Positions 54,842 to 64,000 of a stretch of 64,000 bases of DNA are shown in pieces; the stretch's first letter is position 1; each line of letters opens with the position of its first letter. Position numbers and translations under genes: made by a program. Below the pieces are notes generated by a model. The model was not told where the DNA came from. It was given only the letters and a program-made list of their open reading frames with translations, and did not search any database. This DNA is from Aedes albopictus (taxonomy: Eukaryota; Arthropoda; Insecta; Diptera; Culicidae). The DNA is taken from assembly GCF_035046485.1 (NCBI RefSeq), contig NC_085136.1, positions 157,716,754 through 157,780,753 on the forward strand. Reading direction: 5' to 3'.

Positions 54842-56116
54842 TATAACGAAATAACGAAACCAAAACGAAAAAGGTCATGATATTGCATTGTAAGTGTGCA
54901 ATGTGCTTCATAACAATTTGAAGGATACCATTATGTAATCAAAATAAACACCACAGGTTATCCAATATCAACCTTGTGGTCTTGTAAACAGACCTTATTG
55001 TCATTCAAATTGTGTTTTTTTTATTGAGGAATTTCGTGGTTTTTATTATGAGTTTTTAGCTTGCAGTATCCCATTATTGATGGAATGATAATCAATTCAT
55101 CGATTCCATCGAAATTGTGACTCATATTTCAATCGTTCAGTTGACACGTCAAAGCTTGCCTCCATCGTTGTTTCCCGAACAGTTTAAATCTAATTTCATC
55201 GTTCCGATTACAACAGTTTGTTTTAACTTTGTTAAACATCCGAAACATGCAATCAACTATCCACCAAAGGTCGGCGAAACAAAAACACTAAATTAATATG
55301 TTAAGCTACCGCTTAATTCGAACGGCATGTGGTGACGGTACCGGAGCTTAGCAACAATTAGTTCGGAAAGCTAGGGTGCCTCCAATTGGCAACGCCTTCC
55401 GTATTCCCTGGAGTTGACCGGCACCGATTTTGTTTGTGTGTATACACATAATTAGTTTATCGCCTCGACGATGCTCGTATGAATAATTTTCTCCGACTGG
55501 AGCCGGCAACTCGACCGGTGTGCGGCGATGGTGACGGTCAGTCTGACTGGACGTAGGGGGCTGAGATGGGAAATACAGACAGGACGCCCTCAGGTTCAGA
55601 CCGAACGATATGATGAAGTTGATTTTGATGGTGGTCACCCAAGTTTGCGCTTGGCTTTGCCGCCGGTTGCCTGGGGAAAGTGATTCTTGGCTATTGTTCT
55701 GCGTTCGGGTGGCATTTGCTCCCGCCTCACTTGTTCTGGTTTGGCGTACGTCTGAGGCAACAACGAACGGTGTTCGTGCTAAGGGAAAGTTATGACCAAT
55801 CATTCAAATTAATAATTGCTTGTTGTTTTGCTGACAGGAAGTGCAAAACGGTGCTATTCAATCAAGGGGTGAAATTGTTGGCAAATTGTTTCTCTAATCC
55901 CCGAAAGAGTGGGGGTGGTTTGGGGGAGAGGGGAATAATTGGATTTAGCAGAGAAATCCTTTCTTGTAAGTTTATATCGAGGGACGGGAAAATCTTTGAT
56001 CTTAGAAACAACAAGAAACCAAGTTGTTTATTCGATTAGCATTCATTTGTTTGTAACACAGACAGTAAAGCCATAGCTGATCTTTCGGTTAGCATATGTA
56101 CTGATTTCCTATAGTC

Positions 56117-57167
56117 AATCATGGACGAGAACGGCTTCTCCGAAAAGCTCATAAAACTGATCAAAGCAGCAATGGACAGTGTAAAAAAAATGCGGGGTTC
56201 CAGGTGATCCGTCTAGTTCCTTCGAATCTCGCCAGAGACTACAGCATGGAGACGGACTCTCATGCCCGCTTTTTAATATCGTTTGGAAGGTGTTTTGCGA
56301 CGAGATGACCCAATAACAGGGGCAAGATTTTCACGAAATCCGGCTAGTTTGTCTGTTTTGTGGATGAAAAAGATATTATTGCTTTAAAATACACAAAAAA
56401 AAAACTAAAAAAAAAAGATATTATTGCTATAACATTTGGAATGGTGGCAGTACATTTTGAGACTCAAAGTGTCGCGCCTCATTTTTTCAAGATGTGCCAA
56501 GCTTGCTTCGTCTCATGCGCTGATTGAAGTTGGGTATTTCATGACAAAACATCCTAAACGAGCAAGAATTGATACCTTAACCTTTGCATTGATAGTCCCT
56601 AGTCGAATCGTATAGATCAACCAGCCACTTGAGCTGTACGGAGCTGTTGAGGTTCTTCGTTACCAAGAAGTTGTTTTTCGCTACCAACATCACACGCAGC
56701 ACAGGAGACGAGCTCCCCGGGAACTGTGTACCTGGCTCGCACCCGCAGGATTTTCGTGAGTCTCCTGTCAGCGCAGCACTCTGCGATTTTTAAGAGCTTA
56801 GGAGACAATTTGTTGGTAGGCTCGCTGTCACATTCATGGACACATGAGAAGTAGGAAACTCTGTGGTGAACGCTTCAGGAATGAAGGGCATGCTGGCAGG
56901 TAAAAACAAGAACGACAGCGCAATACCAGGCAGCAGTGTTGCGATTGATGGGGGACTCTTTCGAGGTGTTGGAGGACTTCGTCTACCTAGGATTCTTATC
57001 AATGGCAGACAACAACGTTAGCCGTGAAATACGAAGCCGACAGAAATTTGACCTGGCCGAAGGTCAAGGCGATGGCTGGCAATCGCTCAGGATGGAGATC
57101 TTTCAATTCGGCCCTTCGCACCACCGTGGGTGCTCGGGACTAAAAGTAAGTAAGTAAGTATTAATGG
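56117..57167 (+). pseudogene. RTE-clade ORF2 fragments (unit 2)
   Basis: Duplicate of 49640-50690, differing by one A in a homopolymer. Confidence 0.6.
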
Positions 57168-57223
57168 CTAAATTCGGAATCCCTGAATTCTAATATGTTA
57201 CTCAACACAGCTAACACAATAGT

Positions 57224-57350
57224 TATTTATGCAACGAGTTGCAAAATGATGATTTTTACAGCACGAGTTGTACATTTATCCAACGAGGCTTGCCAAGTTG
57301 GATAAATACGACGACTGTTGTAAAAATCGAGTTTTGCAACGAGTTGCATA
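57224..57350. repeat. Small TIR element with TGCAACGAGTTGCA motifs (unit 2)
   Basis: Duplicate of 50747-50873. Confidence 0.7.
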
Positions 57351-57866
57351 CAACATTTTTTGCTATAAGTTTTGTTTGTTTATTTTTTCACAATTCCTTA
57401 CACTTATTTTGAAAAAAAATCAATATAGTTTTTCGAAACATATGTTTCAAATAGTTTATCTAAGTTGTTCATATAGACGGGCATTCTGTATAGAATCGCA
57501 AAAGGGTGTTACAGCGCCTTCTTATAAAACTGAGGATCACATTTCATCCTACTCAAGGGCGTAGCCAGCTTTTCGGTCAAGGGGGGGGGGAGGAGGGCAA
57601 GCACCCTTGGCAAATTTGTACCTACTAGCTTTAATAGCTAAACGCAATTCGATGCTAGTAGCGGTGAAGCAGAGACGAATGACCTAAAGTCTCTCTAAAC
57701 AAAAAAAACAATTCTGGAAGGTTAAGGATTTTTATTCACTTGTGCATTAGTTTGCTCTGATTTTTTTTGATGATGTCTAAAACATTCATAAGAAATTATA
57801 GTTGAACTCTTTTGGAAATTACGAGCTCTTAAATAACCTAATATTTCCTGGTTCCAGTATAAGTCC

Positions 57867-60800
57867 TTTAAAGTTATCTTCCAATACTACGCTGGAGGAA
57901 TTCTTCCAGAAATTCTTGAAATAATAAAAAAAAACATCAGGTAATCCTGGAGAAGTCCTAGGGTTTACCCTAAAAGGATGATTGAATGATTAATGACATT
58001 TCCAAATAAACTCCTGAATGATTTTTTAAGAGAACCTGAGAGAAATTTGTGTAGAAATCATTAAAGGAATTCCAGGAGCAGTCCATAGAAGATTTCCTGC
58101 ATAAAACCCTAAAGAAACACCTGGATGAATCCCTGGAGCAATTCCTACAGGAATGCCTGGTAGAAGCCCTGTAGAATCCCTGATGGAATTCCTGGAGCAA
58201 TCCCTGGAAGAATTTCTAAAAGTCTAGCTGGAGGATTTCCTTTATAAATTATGGGAGGAATACCTAGAGAAATATCTGAAGACATCTCATGAGAAAATTC
58301 TAGAAGAAATCCTAGATGAATTTCTGTAGGATTCTTTGGAGAATATTCTGGAGAATTTCCTGGAGGAATTTTGAGAGCAATCACTAGAAAAAATTCAGAA
58401 GAAATCTCTTGACGAAATTTCAGAAGGAATACTTGGAGGAATTCTTGGAGAAATCCCTGAAGGAATTGCTGGAGGTATCCCTGAAGCAATTCCTAGGGAA
58501 GTCTTTAGAGAGAATCCTGGAGAATCTTCTGAACAAATTCCTTGCTGTAATTCATGGAAGAATTCTTGGAAGAATTTTTGAATTAGACCCAACACGAATT
58601 CCTGGAAAAATTGTTTGGATGAATTCTTGAAACAATCCTTTGGAAAATTCCTGGAGAAATCTCCAGAGGAATTGTGAAAGGAATTGCTGGAGAAATATCT
58701 GAAAAAAAAAAATCCCTAGGGAAATTCCAGGAGAAATTCCTGCAAGAACCCTTGAAGGAATTTCGGGAGGATTTCCTGGAAGAATCTCTGGGAATATACC
58801 TGGAGGAATGTCTGGAGGAATCCCTGAAAAATTCCTGAAAGTATTCCAGGAGAATTTCCTGGAAGTATCTCTGAAGAAATTCCTACAGGATTTCCTGAAG
58901 AAATTCTTGAAGAAATTGCCGACATAGTTTCTGGAAGATGTCCAGGAGCAATTTCTGGAAAAGTTTCTGGAAGAATTCCTGAAAAAAATTCTGTGGTATT
59001 TTCTGGAGGAATTCATGTAAATGTTCCTGGAGAAATCCCTTTATAAAATCCTGAAGAAATGCCTGGAGCCTAGAGGTATTCCTGTGAACATTGCGGAGGA
59101 ACCTCTAGAAGAATACTTGAAAGAATTACTGAATGAACTTCTAAATGAATCTCCAGAGGAATTCTGTTTATTTTCTGTCATTTTTCTGAAAAAATCCCTT
59201 GAGAAGTTCCTGCGGGAATTTCTAGTGGAATGCTTTGAGAAATCCTCGAAGGAATCCTTGGGGGTATCCTTGAAGAAATTCCTGGATCAAATTCTGGAGT
59301 AATTCCTGTGGAAATAGCTGGAGGGAGAAATTATGAAATTCCTGGAGGAATTGCTGGAGAAATTCTTGAAATAATTACTGGATACATTTCTAGAGAAATC
59401 TCTAGAGGAAATAGTAGATTTCTATTATTTTTCTATTTCTGAAAAAATCTCTTTAGAAAATCTTAAAAGGAATGTGTGGCGGAATTTCTGGAGGAATTCC
59501 TGGAGAAATCCTCGAAGGAATTTCTGAAGGAGTCCCTGGAGGAATCTCTAGAGGAATGAATACCTGGAGGAATTCCTGAAAAATTGCTGAATGTATTCCT
59601 TGAGAATTCCCTGGAAGAATTCCTTAAAGCATTCGCTGGAAGAATCCTTAGAGAGAAAATCGCTGGAGAAATTCGAGAACAAATTGCTGGAGGAAACCTT
59701 GAAGCAACTCGTGAAGGAATCTCAGGTAAAATTCCTGGAGAAATGCCTGAAGGAATCCCTGAAAAATTCCTGAAAGTATTCCTGGAAAATTTCCTGCAAG
59801 AATCCATAAATTATGAAAAAATCCCTGAAAGATTTTCTGCAAAAATTCCTGGAGAAATTTCTGACATAATTTCTGAAGGATGTCCAGGAGCAATTCCTGG
59901 ACAAATTTCTAGAGAAATTGCTGAAGGAATTTTGGGAATTGCTGAAGGAATCCTTGGATCAATGCTTGCCACAATTACTGAATAAATTTCTGGGAGAATC
60001 TCTAGGAAAACTTTGTGAAAAACTTCTGAAGAATCTCCTGAGAAATTCCTGGAGGAATTTCTAGAGAAATTTCTGGTGGGATTTCTGGAGAAATCTTCTA
60101 AGAAATTTCTGAAGGGATCCCTAGAGGAATCCTTGAAGAAATCCCTGAAGAAGTTTTTTGAAAATTTTTTAGCGGAATCCCTAGAGGAATCCCTGCAGCA
60201 GTTCTTGGAGGAAAACCTGGAAGAATTCTTGGAGGATTTCCTCAAAAAAATCTAGAAGGAATTCCTAGAGATAATACTGGAAGAACTTTTGAAGAGTTTT
60301 CTGGAGAAATTCCTGGATGAATTGCTGACATAATTTATGATGGAGTTTTTTGATTAATTACAGGTGAAATCCAGGAGAAATGCCTGAAGAAATTCCTGGA
60401 GGAATTCCTCGACGAGACCCTGGAGAAATTCCTGGATGAAATCCTGAAGGAGTGCCTACGTGAATTTCTGGAGGTATCCCAGGAAAATCTTCTCCTGAAG
60501 CAATCCGAGGAGAAACTCCTGAAGAAGTCCTGAAGCAGTTCCTGGAGGAATCTCTGCAAGAATCTAAGGAGGAATCCCTGGAAGAATGCCTGGAAAATTT
60601 CCTGGAAGAAATCCTGGTGGAGTTTTTGGAGGATTCCCTGAAGTAATTCCTGAAGAAATCTTTGGAGGAATTCCCGTAGGAGTCTCTGAAAAAAATCCCT
60701 TGAAGATTTCCTGGATAAATTTCTGTAGGAATTTCTAGTGGAATTCTTGGTAGAATTCTGGAAGCAATTACTTGAGTAATCTCTGGAGGAAGTCCTGAAG

Positions 60801-61188
60801 GAATACATTGGGGAAACTCTGGAGGATTTCTTTGAGGAATCTCTGAAACAATTATTGTAGGAATTCTTGGAGGGATCCCTGGAAGATATACTAGAGGAAT
60901 ACCTGTAGGAATTACTAAAGGAATCTCCAGAGGAACTCCTGGAGAACTTACTAGAGGAATTTCTGACGGAATTTCTAGAAGAATCTTTAGATGAACTCCT
61001 AGAGGAATTTTCGGAGAAATCCCTGGAAGAAGTACTGAATTAATTCCTAAAGGAGTTCCTTAAAGAATACAAGGAGGAATTGCTGGATTAAATTCTGAAG
61101 GAATTCCTGAAAGAATTCGAAGAGGAACTCCTGAAAGAATTCTAAAAAGTGTTCCTGGAGGAATCCTTGATGCAATTTTTAAAATAAT
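57867..61188. repeat. GGAATTCC/CCTGGA short-unit array (main block)
   Basis: Over 3 kb of the same degenerate self-complementary units. It is interrupted at 61197 by a hAT element and resumes at 62218. Long frames on both strands (such as minus 59811-60245 and 60335-60808) are repeat artefacts. Confidence 0.9.
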
Positions 61189-61196
61189 CCGTAGAG

Positions 61197-62209
61197 CAGG
61201 GGTTCTCAAACTTTTCAACTTGCGACCCACTTTCGCGACCCACCAGAACGTATTTTCATAAAATACGTTATTTTGGGAAATGTTGACGGGCTTTTTAATA
61301 AATACATTTTATCACTTTTAAAGAATTTGATAAACTTACGTTACGAAGTTTCCAAACTTAAAAATATTTTTATTAATTTTAGTGCTCTTTTCGTTTTTTT
61401 GGAAAAAGTCTATGAAAGGTTAAGGTACCCAAGTGTTTAGTTTCGGTAAACTTTTAGTCTAAAGAGTTTGAGATAAGTTTCTAATCAAGTCTGACTCCAA
61501 GCAATACTACAGGTTGTAGGTATTCTCTCACATATTCTAGAAATAAACAAAAAAAAACACATATCATACAAATTCTTTGATAATATAATAGCAATTTTGT
61601 ACTTCTGCAGAATTTTAAAATCTACTTTAACACGAGAGTTTGGGTTGAAAATGCAACAAATGTTTACAGCGTGCGGATGAACATCAAGTAGAGTTTTTAG
61701 AATTATAGTACTGCTGAATCCTCTTGAAAATTTTAGTCATATCCTCCGTACTTAGGTACTTATTTTATTTATAAATTTATTGAAAACACTTTTCAGTTGT
61801 TCTGATTTCCGTAAAAGTTCAGATTATCGATATTCAGCAGAATTTCATCGAAGTTAAGCTTTACTTAAGTTCGGTAAAGGTAAAGTATGTTGTCAAATTT
61901 TTTTTTACTGATTTTTGATTTTTTTTTTAGATATTTTAATTGCTGAACTGCTAACTGGCAATGCAAACTGCAAGCAACAATAAAAATCCCTTTGATTGAA
62001 AACTCATAATTTTAGAATCGATTCCAGAACGCAGATAGTAGAGAAATAACTCTGTCAATCCTCCAATGAAGTATTTGTACATTATAAAATGTCTAGCTGA
62101 CGTAAGATATTTAAGACATTTATTACAATATCACCCAAACATTCGCGACCCACCAAAATTCTGTCCGTGACCCACCAGTGGGTCGCGACCCATAGTTATA
62201 GAAACGCTG
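61197..62209. mobile_element. Non-autonomous hAT element (1013 bp) inside the array
   Basis: The left end is CAGGGGTTCTCAAACTTTT and the right end GTTATAGAAACGCTG, with GCGACCCACC / GGGTCGCGACCC blocks near both. A 7-of-8 target duplication, CCGTAGAG (61189-61196) and CCCTAGAG (62210-62217), flanks it. The interior is AT-rich and has no transposase. Confidence 0.85.
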
Positions 62210-62217
62210 CCCTAGAG

Positions 62218-63060
62218 TTGTTCCTGGAAGAAACACAGAAGAAATTCCCGGGTGAAACACTGGAGGAATTCTTGAACGAAAACCTGGAGGAATTCCTAAA
62301 CAAATCCCATGACGAATCTCGGAAGCAACCCCATGAGGAATTCTTTTGGAAATCCCTAGCTAGCGCTCTCAACAAATTTCTGGGAGAGTTTCTGTAGGAA
62401 AAAAAAATATGAAGGAATTCATTTTTGGACGAATTATTGTTGGAATCTTTGTATGGACTTTGTATAAGAATGTATTGTACAATTTTTATAGGAACTCCTG
62501 GATTTATTTTTTAGTCAATCTCCGGTAAAATTTTCTGTAAGGGTTTCTGGGACTGAAGGAGCACTTGCAAACATACCTGAAAGAATTTCTGTTGACATTC
62601 CTTTGGGAATCCCTGGAGAAATTCCTGGAGGAACCCTCGAAAAAAAAAAAACACTGGAACAATTGTTGGCGGAACCTCTATAGACATCTAAGGAGATATT
62701 CCCGGAGGAATGTCTGGTGAACCCCATAGAGGAATTCTTGAAAAACTCTCTGGAGCAATCCATTATGGAATCACTGAAGGAATCTATGGACAAATTCCAG
62801 GAGGAATTCGTCGATGCATCCTTGCAGAAGTATCTGCGAAAATGTCTGAAGAAATCATGGGAGGAATTCTTGAAGGATTTCTTGTAACAAAGTCCGAAAC
62901 AATCGCTATCGGAACTTTGCAAGATGCCCATGGGAAAATACACGAAGGAGAAACTCCTGGAGAAGTCCCTTGTGGAATTTTTGAAAGAATCCCTGAAGAA
63001 GTTCTTGAATAAATGCAAAAAAAAGGATTTCTTAAGTTGTCCTTGAAAGGATTCGTAAAG
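62218..63060. repeat. GGAATTCC/CCTGGA short-unit array (right block)
   Basis: Continues the array after the hAT insertion, with a more irregular stretch at 62400-62520. ORFs over it are artefacts. Confidence 0.85.
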
Positions 63061-63244
63061 AAATCTCAGATATTTTGCTTTTAAAATGACGTTTGTTTGA
63101 ATTAAATACTGGAGAAAATTCGTGTAGAATCAGCACATAACCGCACTCTATAGCAACATATGGTTTTACAAGGTCCTTCTTTTTCCCTACCGCAACCGGA
63201 TCTGGCATATCTGGAAAATTTGGCATACTATTTTTGTATTCCAT
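63032..63244 (-). other. Unidentified 70-codon ORF next to the array
   Basis: Starts at an ATG (63244) and reads MEYKNSMPNFPDMPDPVAVG, then KKKDLVKPYVAIECGYV, before running into array-type sequence. The first 45 residues do not look repeat-derived. It may be a remnant carried by the element or a captured exon. I recognise no family. Confidence 0.2.
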
Positions 63245-63418
63245 AAATAAACATCACAAAATTTAACCATTCAACCAAGCATGTTATTTGATAAAACTCT
63301 ATTTTAAGATTGAAGTGGTTCACTTGAAGAAATATTTGGCGATATTCTCTGTAGTTCTCGAGTAAAAAATGTTTGATAATTGAGGATAAAATCCTGCCCC
63401 CCTCTGACTACGCCCATG

Positions 63419-64000
63419 ACCTACTTAAGCAATCTATTATCACTGACAAATAGATCAAACTTTTTTTTCATATGCATTGCATGGAAGGCATGTTGTATTT
63501 GGTTATCTAGTTTGATAGTTTTTGTGAGTTAGGTACATACCAATGATTTCAAAAGTATAAACATCACATTTCACGCGAGCCCTTCGCTAACGTAGAATGC
63601 AGATCAGATCTTTAAACTAAATAAAAATGGAGGTGTGTAGAAAATGTAGAGACTTCAATCGGTATTAGACGACAAACCAACTCCTGCTGAACGGAAGCAA
63701 ACACGGTAAAGGTAGCTAATATATAGTGGAACACTCACAAGCTTGGCACGGTATGATATTCCAACGATGAATCCCGCAACCAGATGAACCGGAAAATGCG
63801 GAGTAATTTTCTCAGAAGCAGCACACTGACACCAATATCCAGCAGTATTGTTTCTCCGACCGCAAAACGCCTGGATTGAGCAAAAATCACAACACCATTT
63901 AAATACTCGTTTCTGATTCGTGAAATCGAATTCCGCGCGTTTGATCTGCTTGATTATGTACTTTGCACTTTCACGTGCCCCCTTCGCCGCACTCCGGAAC
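63419..64000. other. Repeat-free right edge, possible host gene sequence
   Basis: No TIR or array is visible. On the minus strand the frame from the window edge is open for 114 codons to a stop at 63655-63657, and it contains a GTGAGT donor-like site at 63738-63733. This could be a coding exon entering the window, or a promoter with a 5' UTR exon (see the next entry). I do not recognise the protein. Confidence 0.3.
63739..63905 (-). promoter_or_regulatory. Possible TATA promoter and first non-coding exon
   Basis: On the minus strand TATTTAAA (63905-63898) lies 28 nt before an initiator-like TCAATCC (A+1 at 63877). The following ~139 nt lack an ATG and end at AAGCTT with GTGAGTG (donor-like) next. 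The spacing is right for an insect TATA promoter, but the elements are short and could be chance. Confidence 0.25.

Larger units (their letters stand above)
53312..59788 (+). repeat. 6.48-kb tandem duplication, unit 2
   Basis: A second copy of 46836-53311, repeating all its contents at an offset of 6476 (6477 after the A-run difference). At its right end the array continues into unique sequence (TTCCTGCAAG...), so this is the side joined to the original locus. Confidence 0.95.
57554..63418. mobile_element. Putative array-bearing TIR element
   Basis: Bounded by CAAGGGCGTAGCCAG (57554-57568) and CTGACTACGCCCATG (63404-63418), inverted with two or three mismatches, each followed inward by a G/C run. 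CCTACT lies just outside both. Its content is mainly the GGAATTCC-type array, interrupted by a hAT element. No transposase is recognised. The ends may be coincidental pieces of one repeat family, so the boundary is tentative. Confidence 0.45.

Noticed and set aside
58552..60808. Long minus-strand ORFs (58552-59016, 59811-60245, 60335-60808)
   Set aside because: Same array artefact. No start context or non-repetitive sequence.
57867..61188. CRISPR-like array
   Set aside because: Units are contiguous and degenerate, without constant repeats alternating with unique spacers, and the genome is eukaryotic.

Overview
This window is eukaryotic repeat-rich DNA. It is almost certainly mosquito, most likely Aedes. 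The reasons are a Feilai-type tRNA-derived SINE (48.1 and 54.6 kb), many RTE-clade fragments, an R1-clade fragment, I/LOA-type and Jockey/CR1-type non-LTR elements, Ty3/gypsy elements, and a dense layer of small TIR elements (MITEs) with clean TA, TTA or 8-bp target duplications. I see no complete host gene, no rRNA or tRNA gene and no CRISPR array. Nearly every long ORF is transposon-derived.

Layout. 1-3.46 kb: a gypsy/errantivirus-like element cut at both ends, with a pol frameshift. 3.9-5.8 kb: a MITE, an 88-bp perfect inverted repeat, a 23-N gap, and a TIR element carrying two Helitron-like copies. 5.8-22.25 kb: a three-part nest. An I/LOA-like non-LTR element (ORF1, endonuclease, RT, RNase H) is interrupted first by a 5'-truncated Jockey/CR1-like element (8525-9820, AACTC duplication). 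It is interrupted again by a full 10.85-kb Ty3/gypsy LTR retrotransposon on the minus strand (10987-21836, AAAG duplication). The LTR element looks young and complete: two near-identical 1.81-kb LTRs, a tRNA-Lys primer site, intact gag and pol, and a textbook -1 frameshift signal.

22.3-25.8 kb: a hairpin/microsatellite repeat, a ~152-bp tandem array and a non-autonomous hAT. 25.83-31.20 kb and 32.42-37.92 kb: two copies of a ~5.4-kb segmental duplication containing RTE debris. Copy A carries four MITE-like insertions that B lacks, and B carries two that A lacks, so each copy gives the other's empty sites. 37.4-46 kb: a Tc1/mariner-like TIR element, a 904-bp TIR element with repeated internal motifs, a 2.3-kb foldback element with a nested palindromic MITE, and degenerate GGAATTCC-type arrays.

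46.836-59.788 kb: a direct tandem duplication of a 6.476-kb unit, essentially identical, either very recent or an assembly artefact. 57.5-63.4 kb: self-complementary GGAATTCC/CCTGGA arrays bracketed by inverted GGGCGTAG ends and interrupted by a 1.0-kb hAT. At the right edge the minus strand has a TATA-plus-initiator arrangement and a splice-donor-like site that might belong to a host gene outside the window.
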